Source of the DNA: Actinomycetes bacterium
GTDB taxonomy: Bacteria > Actinomycetota > Actinomycetes > Mycobacteriales > Micromonosporaceae
Reading direction: 5' to 3'
Assembly (NCBI GenBank): GCA_023437285.1
Contig: JAEZGP010000779.1
Coordinates: forward strand, 1-7,580
DNA length: 7,580 nt
Shown here piece by piece: positions 7,154 through 7,580 of the stretch. The notes beneath the pieces were generated by a model that made no database searches, was not told the DNA's origin, and saw only the letters and a program-made list of their open reading frames with translations. Numbering within the stretch: the first letter of the stretch is position 1; every line of letters begins with the position of its first letter. The translations under genes were made by a program, and so were the position numbers.

Positions 7154-7186
7154 GCCGATCGCAACACAATCTGAAAGGAGACGCTC

Positions 7187-7580
7187 GTGTCGATCACGAG
7201 TGAAGTCCCACCTGTCCGCCGCAGGCGCGGCTGGCGGTCGGGGTTGGCCGCCGGCCTGGCCCTGGTCACCGCGGCGGGCGTGGCGGTGGCGGTGAACGTG
7301 ACGTCGGCCGAGGCCGCGACCGTGGACACCAGCGCCTGGTACGTGCTGGTCAACCGCAACAGCGGCAAGGCGCTGGACGTGTACAACCTGGCCACCAACG
7401 ACGGCGCGCGGATCACGCAGTGGTCGCGCAACGACCAGAACCAGCAGCAGTGGCAGTTCGTCGACTCCGGCGGCGGCTACTACCGGATCAAGTCACGCCA
7501 CTCGGGCAAGGTGCTCGACGTCTACAACTGGTCGACCGCCAACGGCGGCTCGATCGTGCAGTGGTCGGACACCAACGGCA
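7187..7580 (+). CDS. Secreted protein with N-terminal ricin-type beta-trefoil, partial (runs off the window)
   Basis: The GTG at 7187 follows AAAGGAG (7174-7180) with 6-nt spacing; 131 codons are visible and the frame is open at the window end. Residues 1 to about 44 form a signal peptide: VRRRRGWR, a hydrophobic stretch (SGLAAGLALVTAAGVAVAV), likely cut after AEA or AEAA. The mature protein begins almost at once with a ricin-type trefoil ([17 protein letters not shown]) nearly identical to that of the xylanase, with QQW in the first lobe. Here the trefoil is N-terminal, so whatever follows, possibly another hemicellulose-active enzyme such as an arabinofuranosidase, lies outside the window and cannot be named. 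The 33-bp gap to the xylanase gene suggests co-transcription. The gene was missed by simple ORF calling because it has no stop in the window. Confidence 0.92.
   Translation, partial: MSITSEVPPVRRRRGWRSGLAAGLALVTAAGVAVAVNVTSAEAATVDTSAWYVLVNRNSGKALDVYNLATNDGARITQWSRNDQNQQQWQFVDSGGGYYRIKSRHSGKVLDVYNWSTANGGSIVQWSDTNG
7325..7580 (+). repeat. Direct repeat, copy 2: trefoil coding segment
   Basis: Partner of 6722-6977, offset by 603 bp, with about 96.5% identity. It starts just after the signal peptide of the second gene and still matches at the window edge, so the duplicated stretch probably extends further. Confidence 0.95.

Overview
The window is high-GC actinobacterial DNA. The G/C-rich codon use, the tRNA genes without an encoded CCA end, the secreted GH10/ricin-type xylanase and the C-terminally extended ECF sigma factor all fit a mycelial soil actinomycete (Streptomyces or Micromonosporaceae type). 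The genus cannot be fixed from the sequence alone.

Layout: (1) Positions 23-2112, minus strand: a TetR-family regulator followed by a DHA2-type MFS efflux pump. Two near-identical 20-bp operators lie here, one over the tetR promoter and one just before the pump gene. (2) Positions 2141-2755: a non-coding array of 15 palindromes centred on GTGCAC-like cores, repeating every 41-43 bp (mean 41.9). (3) Positions 2756-3118: a spacer with a possible small transcription unit (promoter, 27-codon ORF, terminator). (4) Positions 3119-3539: three tRNA genes, Gly(GCC), a short-variable-loop tRNA with the leucine anticodon UAG, and Cys(GCA). (5) Positions 3721-5295: a 524-residue ECF sigma factor fused to a zinc-finger anti-sigma-like segment, membrane helices, a Pro/Thr-rich linker and an AbfB (CBM42) arabinose-binding domain. 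(6) Positions 5296-5641: a regulatory spacer with a LacI-type palindrome. (7) Positions 5642-7580: a secreted GH10 xylanase with a ricin-type beta-trefoil domain, then the start of a second secreted protein carrying an almost identical trefoil at its N terminus.

How they may work together: the strongest biological idea is a one-protein arabinoxylan sensor. The AbfB domain would bind arabinose-decorated xylan outside the cell. The signal would pass through the membrane to an inbuilt zinc anti-sigma module and so control the fused sigma domain, which could direct expression of the xylanase cluster immediately downstream. The domains are visible in the sequence; the signalling and the target promoter are inference. 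The TetR/MFS pair looks like an independent drug-efflux module. The palindrome array and the unusual tRNA are the other two features that standard annotation would not explain.
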